From Strongylocentrotus purpuratus (lineage: Eukaryota; Echinodermata; Echinoidea; Camarodonta; Strongylocentrotidae): 64,000 nt of DNA. The translations under genes and the position numbers were made by a program. Below the pieces are notes generated by a model. It worked only from the letters and a program-made list of their open reading frames with translations. It had not been told where the DNA came from and searched no databases. Shown here one piece after another: positions 26,134 through 36,598 of this stretch (the first letter of the stretch is position 1; each line of letters starts with the position of its first letter). Location: contig NW_022145596.1 of the NCBI RefSeq assembly GCF_000002235.5, forward strand, positions 31,966,140 to 32,030,139, written 5' to 3'.

Positions 26134-26755
26134 TAGATCTACTCTAAATCAACAATCTCATGAAACTGCCTGGAAATCTACTGTTTATTTCATATAATAC
26201 ACACAATTAGATTATACCATTTTCTAATGCATTGTGAGCTCCTACCTAGATATACATTTCGACCACTAGTTTAAACAGGTGTGTGGATCACTTTCTTTCT
26301 TTGGAAGTTTTTGTAAAAGAGCACAATCTAGAATTAACTAACACATAACCTGTACATTAGCACGTGGGACTACAATAATGTTTTAAAGCGCACAGCTCAA
26401 GAATATCATACAATTATGAGAATTCACATCACTCTACATTACATATCATCCAATTAAAAACAACTTAAGAACACAAAGTTTATTTCGAAAAGTCAATTAA
26501 GTGCATTTACCATTAAATAACCTTGTACTTGGAGAAAATAAACGAGCATTCCAACGGTAAACAAACCAAAATACAAATTGTGATTACGGTGTTCTCAATG
26601 CACAAAACATAGAAGAAAATGGCTCATGCATACTCGTGGGTGATGCAGTGTTTTGATTGATATACTAAGATCTAGACTCTAGTACACTGCAGCTGCACTG
26701 AATACATACATCTGAAGTGAAGACTGGATTGAGAGCTAGCTAGTACAGAATTGAG

Positions 26756-29700
26756 ATGTTGCAGCCAATATTATCCAACTTAGGAGGGAAGAGAATTGTT
26801 TTGGCATCAGGATCGCCAAGACGAAAAGATATTCTCTCTCGTATCGTGAGTATTCCCAGTTCGCACTCGATGCAAGCGCGAAACCTACAGGCTTCGGCAT
26901 AAATTAAAAATTAAAAAATTGTGCACACCCTACATATTTTATAGGCTAACTAGTACACAAAAATTGGGAGATAAATATTTTTAAAAAGTGAATAAAAAGA
27001 TTATTACCGGTATGTTGAAACTAGTTGAAACTAGTTGAAACGCCAACTTTTCAATCACGCTCCATATGTTATCGACCTCGAAAATGACAATAATAAATCA
27101 GTTTTGTGTTTCCCAGGTGATTGAAAATGACAACAAAAAAACTAGCATGTACATGTAACTGAAGAAATCCCTGCTGAATTTCCTCCGTCACATCGATCCT
27201 GTTTGCGAATTGTACGTACGTCTGTCTAATGGTCAGCTAATGATCGACCAAAATAAAATTGACCAAATTTTGTATCCCTATATTTTGCTCCTGTGTATAT
27301 ATGTACAAAATATATGTCTAATAATATACTATGCAAAAATGGTCTTTAATTTATTGATCACTGGCTCGCTTAGACCGAATTTTCCGTCTCTTTCGTTCGT
27401 TAGCCTCTTATTGGGGTAGGGTCGGCTCTCTCTTTAGAGACGGAAGCCGTTTATACACATGTCCTTGCTAACGCCACGGCCAGTCCTGGTCGTAGCGTTT
27501 TGCCCCCAAAATCCCCCAAAATGTCATTTTACCTCGAGCATGTTATATTGTAAATTAGACCTAGGCTATAATAAATCAGTTCCACTTACCAACTTGACTG
27601 AAATAATCAGTTTAATAGTCCCTTTTTAGGAAATTATGGGTCAAAATCGAAATCCATCTTTTTCAACATGGATTCCGATTTTGACCCATAATTTCCTAAA
27701 AAGGGACTATTAAACTGATTATTTCAGTCAAGTTGGTAAGTGGAACTGATTTATTATAGCCTAGGCCTAATTTACAATATAACATGCTCGAGGTAAAATG
27801 ACATTTTGGGGGATTTTGGGGGCAAAACGCTACGACCAGGACTGGCCGTGGCGTTAGCAAGGACATGTGTATAAACGGCTTCCGTCTCTAAAGAGAGAGC
27901 CGACCCTACCCCAATAAGAGGCTAACGAACGAAAGAGACGGAAAATTCGGTCTATGGCTCGCTAAGGTTTAGAAACTGTATTCTAGTTTGGGCAGCTAGA
28001 GTTGACAGACCTCATCCAGGCTCTAGCCTCTAGCTAAAAAGACTTAATATGATCGAAGAAAAAATGAAATAGGCCTACTACAAATTTATGATTTGGGGCT
28101 TTTAGTTAGCGATTTTTTTTTAAAACTGAATGAATCACATATCACTGCATCCGTTCTTTGTTTTTTCTTGTACAGGGTTTGAAGTTTGAAGTTATTTCAT
28201 CTACTTTTGAAGAGAATCTTGACAAGGGTTCATTCACACCAGAAGACTATGTTCAGGAGACAGCGAGAGGGAAAGCATTGGAGGTAGCAGAGAGGTTAAA
28301 AGGGGTAAGATACATAGGTCTATTGCATTCATTCACTGTATGGTAAGGAAATGAAAGAGAATGTTGACAATTAAGGGTTCATTCACACCAGAAGACTATG
28401 TTCAGGAGACAGCGAGAGGGAAAGCCTTGGAGGTAGCGGACAGGTTAAAAGGGGTAAGATATTATTATGTAGCTAGGCCAGGTACATTGCCGTCAGCCAT
28501 CTGGTTGCTTATCTGGTTACTTACAAGCATTTATGCTTTCTTAGCAGTCATGTAAAATAGAACCACCACCATTCACCATTCACTATGGTAGGGAAATGAA
28601 AGACAGGCAAGCAATCTAATATTATCCTATTTTGATGAATATTTGAAAGAGTGCATGGTATCAGTGGCGTACCTGGGGTACTCCGTCAGGGGGGGCAAGC
28701 GACCGAAACAAACAAAAAAGGCGATACTAATTTTCACTTCTGGCGAGCGAGCGAGCGAGCAAAAAAAATCTTTAAGTAACGTTTGGTATATAAACTGGTA
28801 TTGTTGCAAGTTGGGGGTGGGAACATTCACTTGTTAGCGACGTTAATTTCATTTTTTTGCAAACGAGCATAGCGAGCAAGAAAAAAATCACTTCTTTTTT
28901 AATAATTGTCACTTAAATAAACTTGGTTCAATTGTCCCATGCAGGGCGTGGGAACAATATTGTGTTTAGGCTAATTTTATACCCATTTTAGCTAGCGAGC
29001 GAAAATACATCTTTCTCTCAATGAATTGCTATATAAAATTTGTTTCATTGTTGCAGGTCGGGGCGGGCACAATCGTGTTAAAGCCAATGTCAATCCCATT
29101 TTGGCGGGCAGGCAACCCCCTACATTTCTCTTTTTAATGATATTGTAGCAGGTTAGTGGTGGGCACATAATTCCACGAGCTAGCGAGCGTAGCGAGCGAG
29201 CGAAAAAAAAATAACTTCTCTTTTATAGGGAAAATATGGTAAATAAAACTTGGGTTCATTGTTCCATGTCAGGGACATGATTATTAAAAGCGGTGTTATT
29301 TCTATTTTGGCGAGCGAGCGAGGAAAAAAAAATCACTTCTCTTTTATAGGGAAAATATGGTACATAAACTTGGGTTCATTGTTCCATGTCAGGGACGTGA
29401 TTATTAAAAGCGGTGTTATTTCTATTTTGGCGAGCGAGCGTAGCGAGCGAGCAAAAAAAATCACTTCTCTTTTATAGGGAAAATATGGTACATAAACTTG
29501 GGTTTATTGTTCCATGTCAGGGACATGATTATTAAAAGCGGTGTTATTTCTATTTTGGCAAGCGAGTGTAGCGAGCGAGGAAAAAAAAATCACTTCTCTT
29601 TTATAGGGAAAATATGGTACATAAACTTGGGTTCATTGTTCCATGTCAGGGACGTGATTATTAAAAGCGGTGTTATTTCTATTTTGGCGAGCGAGCGTAG

Positions 29701-32700
29701 CGAGCGAGCAAAATTTTTGTAATGATAGTTGGTTCATAAATTTCAGATTTTTTTGTTGCAGGGCAGGGCTTACACAATCATGTCTAAGGTGATGTTAATT
29801 CCGTTTTGGCGAGCACGAGCACACCAAAACTTCTTTGAATAACGTTTGGTACATAATTATTAACTGGTTGTTGCAGGTTGGGGCGGGCACGTTAGTGGTG
29901 TTAATTCCGTTTTGGCGAGCACGAGCACACCAAAACTTCTTTGAATAACGTTTGGTACATAATTATTAACTGGTTGTTGCAGGTTGGGGCGGGCACGTTA
30001 GCGGTGTCAATTCCATTTTGGCGAGCGAGCATAGCGGTATTAATAAATAAACTTGTTTTTATTGGTGCAGGTCAGGATGGACGCAATCGCGTTCGACGCG
30101 ATTCAATTCCTTTTTGGCGAGAGGGCGAAAAAAACTCTTCCATTTTTGATTATATTGTTGCAGGTCAAGGGTGGGAACAATTGTTTTCAAAGCAATGTCT
30201 ATTCATTTTATTCGCGAGCGAGTGTAGCGAGCAAGAAAAATGAATTGGTCTCTTTTAGTAACATTTGGTACATACATTGTGTGTTATTGTTGCCATGGTT
30301 GCAGGTCGGGGCCCGTCGGGGCAGGCACAATTGTATTCTAGGCAATGCTAATCCTTTTCTTTTTTCAGGGGGACGAGCAAGTGAAAACAGCAGTTCGCGC
30401 CAGCGAAGAGTTTCAAATTTGTTATATCACTTATATTTTCCTATTTTCATTTGTCTTAATTTTTCAGGGCCGTATGCGGAATATTTTTCTGGTGGGGGAG
30501 GGGGAAAGATGCGTTAAAAGTTTTCGAAGAATCTCAAAAGCAAAAGGAGTGAAGGGAGTTCGAGCGACCGAACTAGTCATGAGGGTACTTTTGCATTTTC
30601 AAAAGTAGAATTGAAGGATTTGGTATAGGCCTACACTACATTTTCAGGAAAAAAACTGTACGTTTTCAAAATATCTGGGGTCAACTGCCCCCCCCCCCCC
30701 CTCCCTGGTGCGTACGGCCATGGTCTTTTTTTTTTTAATTTCCCCATTTTTTTCCTTTTTTTTTTCTTTTCCCTTTTTCTTCCTTTTTTCTTTCCTTTTC
30801 CTTTTTTTCCTTTTTTCTCTTTCTTTCCTTTTTTCTCTTTCTTTCCTTTTTTTCTTCCCTTTTCCTTTTTTCTTTTTCTTTCCTTTCCTTTCTTTTCTTT
30901 TCTTTCCCCTTTTTCTTTTTTTCCCCTGGAGCCCGTCAGGGGGGCACTCTGCCCCCCCCTGCCCCCCCCCCCATAGGTACGCCAGTGCATGGTATACATA
31001 ATTTGAACCGTGTACATGGGCAAAATGTTAAGAGCAATGATATAAAATGATGGGATATACATGCATGTAGTGTGTATACCCTTTTAAACTCTTAAAATTG
31101 ATGTTGAGTAAATTTCACTTAATTTTCTTATTTAACTATTTTCAGCCTTCAATGCCAGATCTGATCATTGGTGCTGACACAGTAGTGGTAAGTGAATTCA
31201 ATAAATGCTAATTAAATGGCTGTCATATATATCGTAATTAAACTACATGTTTATGTTTAGTTTAGACCCACCTTTCTTTTCACCCATGAGGGAATCATCC
31301 TAAATTATATTGCATAAATGTGTAGCCCTAATAAGCTTTCAAATAAAGAATGTTTAGGATTAAAAGTTGAAACATATATTTACACAATTAATTCTGATTT
31401 TGTGATATCAGGAATAACTTATTTTGGATGTTTTTGAGATTTAGAACACCTTTTTAATTGTAACTTGAGAAAATATATTTTATGTTTTTTATTTTAAATT
31501 TTAGGCTCTTGGAAACAAGATCCTGGAGAAGCCCCCAAGTGAGAAGGGTGCTATTGAGATGCTGACAGAGCTGAGTGGATCCACACACAAAGTTCATACG
31601 GGCATTATACTTATAACACCATGTAGGTATTCCTAAAGATCGAACGTACATGTAAAGGTTTTATGTTGTAGGTCTATATAGAAAGTCAAACACCACAACA
31701 TTCTTCTTCTTTGTCTTTCTCTTCTACTTCTTCTTCTTCTTCTTCTTCTCCTCCTCCTCCTCTTCCTCCTCTGCATGTGCCTTGTTCTTTTTCTCTTTCT
31801 ATTTTTCTCTTTCTCTTTCTCTTTCTTTTTCTCTTTTTTTTTTCTTTTTCTCTTTCTTTATTTTTCTTTCTCTTTCTCATTCTCTTTCTCTTTCTCTTTC
31901 TCTTTCTCTTTCCCTTTCTCTATTTTTCTTTGTCTTTGTCTTTCTCTATTTTTTTTCTCTCTCTCTCTCTCTCTCTTTCTCTTTCTCTTTCTCTTCTTTT
32001 TTTCTTTTTCTCCTCCTTTTTCTCCTTTTTTGCAAGAAGTGGCCGGCACAATCATGTGTGGCCTTTAAATTTAATGAGAAAAGTTGTACTGCTCTGAGAA
32101 TATCTTATTTTCAGAATTTTGAAACTAAAATGTAAAATTGTTATGTTTTTTAAAATAAATATAATATAACTATAATTTACAATAATGTAGATTTCTTTTT
32201 AAACTCCCATTCTTGTTTGGTATAAAAATGTCTGTGTTGTTGTTATCCTATCAGAGTTATTAGGTTGTTGGGAATTAATTAGGTCTCAATGCACATCAGC
32301 CAACACATTCCAAAAAGTATTCGACATTGTATAGAAAAGTAGAAATTAAATATTTCAAGAATTACATATTTATTTCATTCCAAAATTAGCTCAGCTACTT
32401 TCTCATATCAGTGATATATTCAAAAGTGTCAATTTCAAATTTTTCTAAAGTTGTATCTAACTAGTTTGTTTTGCTCTGACAGGTAATGGGCAATTAAAAA
32501 CAATCCAATTCTTTGAGACTACTGAAGTGATGTTTGCTGAGCTGACACCTGAGATTGTAAAAGGCTATGTGGCAACAGGTGAACCAATGTAAGTTTATGT
32601 GTCATATAAACAAAACAAACCATAGTCAAAGATATATTTACCACTTCAAGAGAAACATATCCTCATATTTTGTTTTAATAAATAATATGTCAATGAATAG

Positions 32701-33482
32701 GGCTTGTATAATCACTGTGAATATATGAGGTGTATTCTTGATCTACAGGCTTTCATGATATTTTATTTGTTGTTACCAATAAATAGTATGTTTTTTTAAT
32801 GGTACATGTAATGCATGATGGACCCATATGGGTTATAGGTTTCATTCACTCATTCATTGAACTCTCACTGTCACTGCTTGGTAATTGTAAATATTTTAAC
32901 TACAGCACTAACTCTTGGATGGCATCTCAAAGTGGAAAAGGCGCTATATGAATTGCAACTACTAATATAGGTTTACCGCAGCACATATGATTTAATAAAT
33001 ATTGTATATCATTCTGTAATATCTTAACTTGTATTACTAATCATCATAAATTGAATTTAGATTTGTGACAGACAGTAGTTATAGTCCTCTTATCACTTCA
33101 TATGTGGTTTGATTGTTCTGTTTTTTCAGTGTAAATTATTGGCTAAGGAAATTGCCACATTGTGAGCTCCATATGAGATATATATCTTCTTCTTTTTTTA
33201 AATTTGTCTTTAAATTATCCCTTGTTCAAAATGACATCATGTAGCATACTGTATAAGAATTGTTTCTCCTTAGTATGTTCATGAGATTAATATTTTGCTC
33301 AAAATCAAAATGATTTTTATCTTGTTATTATAATCACTCACAGGGACAAAGCAGGAGGATATGGTATCCAAGCAATCGGAGGAACACTGGTGAAAGGCAT
33401 TGTGGGGGATTATTTTAATGTGATGGGATTCCCGCTTCATCATTTCTGTTGTAAGATGCTGGAACTGTTTGGGAAAAACTGA
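26756..33482 (+). CDS. Maf-family nucleotide pyrophosphatase (ASMTL N-terminal-like), stand-alone
   Basis: Exons 26756-26845, 28176-28304, 31146-31187, 31505-31622, 32483-32588 and 33344-33482 join in frame into 207 aa ending in TGA. Maf proteins hydrolyse nucleoside triphosphates such as dTTP, UTP and modified pyrimidine nucleotides to monophosphates and are thought to clean the nucleotide pool. Visible motifs are the N-terminal [11 protein letters not shown], the IIGADTVV segment with a metal-binding aspartate, HKVHTGI, and [17 protein letters not shown] near the C-terminus. Vertebrate ASMTL fuses this domain to an O-methyltransferase-like half; here a stop follows FGKN directly after the Maf fold, and no methyltransferase exon is seen before the next gene. 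An AATAAA at 34617-34622 is a plausible poly(A) signal. Introns carry a 584-bp foldback, a 2.3-kb hAT-type element, long pyrimidine tracts and a partial duplicate of exon 2 (28376-28453). Confidence 0.93.
27371..27954. mobile_element. Near-perfect foldback element with 9-bp target duplication
   Basis: Two 287-bp arms (27371-27657 and 27668-27954) are inverted copies of one another with only about two mismatches, separated by a 10-base loop (27658-27667). The element starts TAGACCGAATTTTCC and is flanked by the direct repeat TGGCTCGCT at 27362-27370 and 27955-27963. It is all terminal inverted repeat with no ORF. A 9-bp duplication is typical of Mutator-like and Foldback-type transposition. 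It lies in the first intron of the Maf-family gene. The few arm mismatches suggest recent insertion or arm correction. Confidence 0.95.
28376..28453 (+). other. Partial duplicate of exon 2 of the Maf-family gene
   Basis: This 78-bp segment repeats the last 78 bp of exon 28176-28304 with three differences, including its GTAAGA donor. It encodes [18 protein letters not shown] and then EVADRLKG in the same frame. An AG (28374-28375) precedes it, but the upstream sequence has no good pyrimidine tract. It is phase 0 at both ends, so inclusion would repeat 26 residues without shifting frame. Matching intronic bases before and after both copies show a local tandem duplication. Confidence 0.85.
29205..29712. 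repeat. Roughly 121-129-bp tandem repeats inside the hAT-type element
   Basis: CTTTTATAGGGAAAATATGG recurs near 29220, 29341, 29469 and 29598, each followed by GGTTCATTGTTCCATGTCAG-type sequence and a GCGAGCGAGC cluster. More diverged units continue on both sides (about 28740-30240). Short ORFs translated from the array are not genes. Confidence 0.85.
30725..30925. repeat. Homopyrimidine (T/C) tract
   Basis: About 200 bp of almost uninterrupted T and C (CCTTTTTTCTCTTTC-type) near the right end of the hAT-type element. Both strands give low-complexity ORFs, which I disregard. Confidence 0.95.
31697..32032. repeat. Homopyrimidine tract in Maf-family intron
   Basis: About 335 bp of TTC and CTTTCT repeats, nearly free of purines on the + strand, begin about 75 bp after the donor at 31623. 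Long Phe/Ser/Leu ORFs in three frames are artefacts of this composition. Confidence 0.95.
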
Positions 33483-33509
33483 TGTTATATACATCTTGCC
33501 AGTCATGAG

Positions 33510-34145
33510 GCACAATCATAGGTAGAGCGTTGTGGGAGTAACTAACGTAAGGTCGCAGGTTTGAAACCATGTCAGAGCGCTATTGCCTTTGATAAGGCAT
33601 TAGGCGTGTCTGCACTATCTCGAGATTGCCAAATATCCAGCTATTTGAACTATCCCGATCGCAAGCTATCCAGCTAATTTGCGTCTTCATTAGAACGAAG
33701 TAGCAAATTAGCTGGATAGTTGGTCGGGATAATATCCCAAGATATCTCAGTCTAGTTTGTGGTTTTCCGTGCTTACTCGAGGTCAGTGGTTGTACTAGCG
33801 CGCTGAGCGGTATATAGATCGCATGTGCAAACCGGAAATCGTTGTGCATGATGGGATCGGGATATTTGACTCCGGACTTCGGTCTAATGAAGACGGTCGC
33901 AAACTATCCCGCTAGTTCGGAAATAGTGGGATATTTTGCAAACTAGACCGAGATATCTTGGGATATTATCCCGACCAACTATCCAGCTAATTTGCTACTT
34001 CGTTCTAATGAAGACGCAAATAGCTGGATAGTTTGCGATCGGGATAGTTCAAATAGCTGGATATTTGGCAATCTCGAGATAGTGAAGACGGGCCTATTGA
34101 TCCTCATTGTCAAGTCCCTCAGAGAAGATGACAGCTGTCAGTTCC
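33510..34145 (+). mobile_element. tRNA-derived SINE split by a foldback MITE
   Basis: The left part has A-box-like TAGGTAGAGCGTTG and a B-box-like GGTCGCAGGTTTGAAACC (about 33520-33568), then GATAAGGCAT. The body resumes at 34095 with TATTGATCCTCATTGTC after the 33603-34094 element. It lies in the probable 3' UTR of the Maf-family gene. Confidence 0.55.
33603..34094. mobile_element. 492-bp foldback MITE with TA flanks
   Basis: Arms of about 155 bp run from 33603 (GGCGTGTCTGCACTATCTCG) and to 34094 (complement GGCCCGTCTTCACTATCTCG). Each arm has further internal palindromes built on TAGCTGGATAG. TA occurs at 33601-33602 and 34095-34096. The roughly 170-bp centre has no ORF. Confidence 0.85.
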
Positions 34146-35016
34146 CTGATTGCTCACAAGCATACTCGCTTTGAAAACAAACCATCAAAACCGTCTATCC
34201 TCTATCTAGAAAGTCTGAACCGCTAATCTGGACCAGTACATGTAGGTGAATTCAGGGTGATACATGCTTTGATTTTATCTAAATGTTATCTACATACATT
34301 CTTTCAGTAATTTCATATGACTTCTTTTTTAAATCAATAAATGACAAATATTTCCTATTAGTCCTGTACAATAATGTTGAAGTCCTGCATGTATGATTGT
34401 GACTTGTTTATAATGATTAATATCATAGGATCATTTTGCTTTCTTTACCATTTTAAGCAGTTTGATTTCACTTTTAACCCCCATTCAAATTTGTTTACTT
34501 CCAAGAATTGTGAAGCAGTTTCCATCAGGTTCAAATTCACTTTTACTCAAACACCAAGGGCTGTCGCCTGTGCCATTTGGTTTGTGTCATTTTACATTGT
34601 AACATTTCTGTGGTGAAATAAACAGTACTATGTATTGATTCTTGTTTGCTTTTGCTTTTGAATACTACCTACAATTTTTGTATATGGAGAAATAAATAAT
34701 ACTGAATATTTTTAAATAAAGAGAGTTTATGTTTTCTGAGTTTCCTCAATGTATTTAGATTAAGCACATTCCTGTTAAGAAGTGGTTAGTCTTGATGAGC
34801 ATAAAGCTTATCTAAGGCTTGTAACCATAGTAACAACTCTAAACATATATGAAACCTCTATTTTGATGATTTCAATACATTGTATAACTCAGAAGCGCTA
34901 TTCGGGGAAAGTAAATCACTTGTGAGCTGGCGTATTGATGTGTGATTACATTTAACTGCATGATGTTTATGCATACACCCTCTTCAAAAGAATGTGATTT
35001 TCCCCCAATTGTTCCT

Positions 35017-35555
35017 TTAAAGGTACTATGTCCCATTTGCAGGCCAACAAAAGGAAAAGGATAAATTCCAACGGCGTTTGAAAGATAATACTAATTTAGA
35101 ACTTCCCTAAAAAAAACTGGGCTTGAAAATGTCATTAAGTGGGAAAACAACGACTATTAGTTGTCGAATCGACTTAAGAGCTATAGAGCCAGTAAGTAAT
35201 AGTCTGATTTTCAGACCATTGTACCCAATGGTCGTACGTTTTATGCTGCGCAAAGATTCAATCAGTTTAATTTTGGCCATTACAAGAAGTGGGTTATTGA
35301 TGTAGACAAATGCTCATGTACCCTTTATAGATCATTCTATGTATGTTATTACCCAAACCAAAGAAAAGCCTGTCAGTCACTCAATAGTGTCTGACAGTGA
35401 AGTCTAGCAAGTAAACAGGTTTCCTTGCATAATTTGAATACTAGGACACTGCTCATGTTTAAATTTCACAGATAGGACATACATAACATATTCATAATTC
35501 CTGCAAAGTTCTACAGAATTTGATGTTGGCTGCAAAAGGGATATAGTATCTTTAA
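35017..35555. mobile_element. TTAA-flanked MITE, family F
   Basis: TTAA at 35017-35020 and 35552-35555 bounds a 531-bp element with inverted ends AGGTACTATGTCCCATTTGC and GGGATATAGTATCT plus TTGGCTGCAAAAGGG. A single similar end (TTAAAGGTACTATTTTAGCC) occurs at 13807. piggyBac-type transposases duplicate TTAA. Confidence 0.75.
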
Positions 35556-35577
35556 TACTTTAGTGGACATTTACAAA

Positions 35578-35778
35578 TTGCCCATAACGTTGAAAATAGT
35601 TTTCTTATCTCTTCTCATGAAGTGATTGTGACAGTATGGTTTATTCTTGATAGGTAGAGGTTATATCTTTTCAGAAATTTATGTCTTTTCAGAAATTTGT
35701 GTCTCTAGAATAAACCATAATGTCACAACAATTTCATGAAAAGAGGTTATCAACAATTTATTTCAACTTTATGGGCAA
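35578..35778. mobile_element. 201-bp palindromic MITE
   Basis: Ends TTGCCCATAACGTTGAAA and TTTCAACTTTATGGGCAA are inverted repeats, and pairing extends through TGACAGTATGGTTTATTCT and its partner near 35700-35735. No ORF; target duplication not clear. Confidence 0.75.
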
Positions 35779-36095
35779 GAATGTATGTTTTTAACATCCC
35801 TCTCCATGACACAGATCTTTACCGGTACTTTGACACAACCTCAGTGATATTTTTGTTATATTTCTCAATAGATATTGAATAGAAACCCCTTTAGTACCTG
35901 CTCATCTTTATCATAATTTGTGCTTTTAATTGAAAATAATAAGTTCATATGTTCAGGTCAGACTATCCATTTAGGTTTATTTCATGTTTCACCTATTGAC
36001 TACTTTCTTTGATTTTACCACATTATTTGTCAACGTCGTGTACATTTTCCCATTACATTTCTTATTAATTTTGTTTCCTACAAGTACCTTCACAG

Positions 36096-36598
36096 GCTTT
36101 CATTCTTTCTCTTCTCACTCCCTCTCTTCTCACTCCCTCTCTCTCTCTCCTCTATCTCTCTTTCTCTTCCTCTATCTATATCTATCTTTCTCTTCTCATT
36201 CTCTCTTTCTCTTATCACTCACTCTCTCTCTCTCTCTCACTCTCCTTTCTCTTCATACTCACTCTCTCTCTCCATCTCTCTCACTTCTCACTCACTTTTT
36301 TCTCTTCTTACTCTCTCTTTCTCTTCTCACTTTCTTTCTCTTACTCTTCCTCCCCTATCTCTCTTTCACTTTTCACTCTCTCTCTTTCTCTAACTCACTT
36401 TCCCTCTCTATCACTTTCTCTTTTCACTCACTCTTTCTCTTCTCACTCACTCTCTCTCTCTATCTTTCTCTTTCTCTTCTCAATCGCTCTCTCTTCTCAC
36501 TCCCCTCCCTCTCTTTCTCCCTTATTCTCTCTTTCTCTTTATCTCTATCTTACTTCTCTCTCTCTATCTATCTCTCTCTTCTCTCTCCAGTGCCACTT
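36096..36598. repeat. (CT)n-rich homopyrimidine tract
   Basis: About 500 bp of CTCTCT, TTTCTCTTCTCAC and related units. A 243-aa Leu/Ser/Phe ORF spans it (35984-36715), which I regard as composition-driven and not a gene. Confidence 0.95.

Larger units (their letters stand above)
23974..26755. promoter_or_regulatory. Divergent upstream region shared by stxbp4 and the Maf-family gene
   Basis: The two start codons, 23973 (-) and 26756 (+), face away from each other across 2.8 kb. An acceptor immediately precedes the stxbp4 start (TTTTGCAG then GGAGCAAGATG), so its promoter and first noncoding exon lie in this interval, perhaps towards 26500. The region also holds a hAT-like MITE (25087-25352) and the CpG-rich element (25357-26133). 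I see no certain core promoter motif. Confidence 0.45.
28662..30987. mobile_element. Non-autonomous hAT-type element, 2.3 kb
   Basis: The left end CAGTGGCGTACCTGGGG and right end, which reads CACTGGCGTACCTATGGGG on the other strand, are terminal inverted repeats. The direct repeat CATGGTAT flanks the element at 28654-28661 and 30988-30995, an 8-bp duplication as made by hAT transposases. Next to both ends lie matching motifs (CCGTCAGGGGGG and its complement). The body carries GCGAGCGAGCGTAGCGAGCG repeats and a 200-bp T/C tract, and no transposase was recognised. Whole element lies in the second intron of the Maf-family gene. Confidence 0.93.

Noticed and set aside
29250-29722. Repeated ORFs with [20 protein letters not shown]
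   Set aside because: They arise from tandem units in the hAT-type element and keep no common frame along the array.
30631-31062. 143-aa Lys/Gly-rich ORF on the minus strand
   Set aside because: Complement of a T/C tract and C-runs inside the hAT-type element.
31686-32135. Several Phe/Ser/Leu or Lys/Glu/Arg ORFs of 64-128 aa
   Set aside because: Low-complexity translation of a homopyrimidine tract in an intron.
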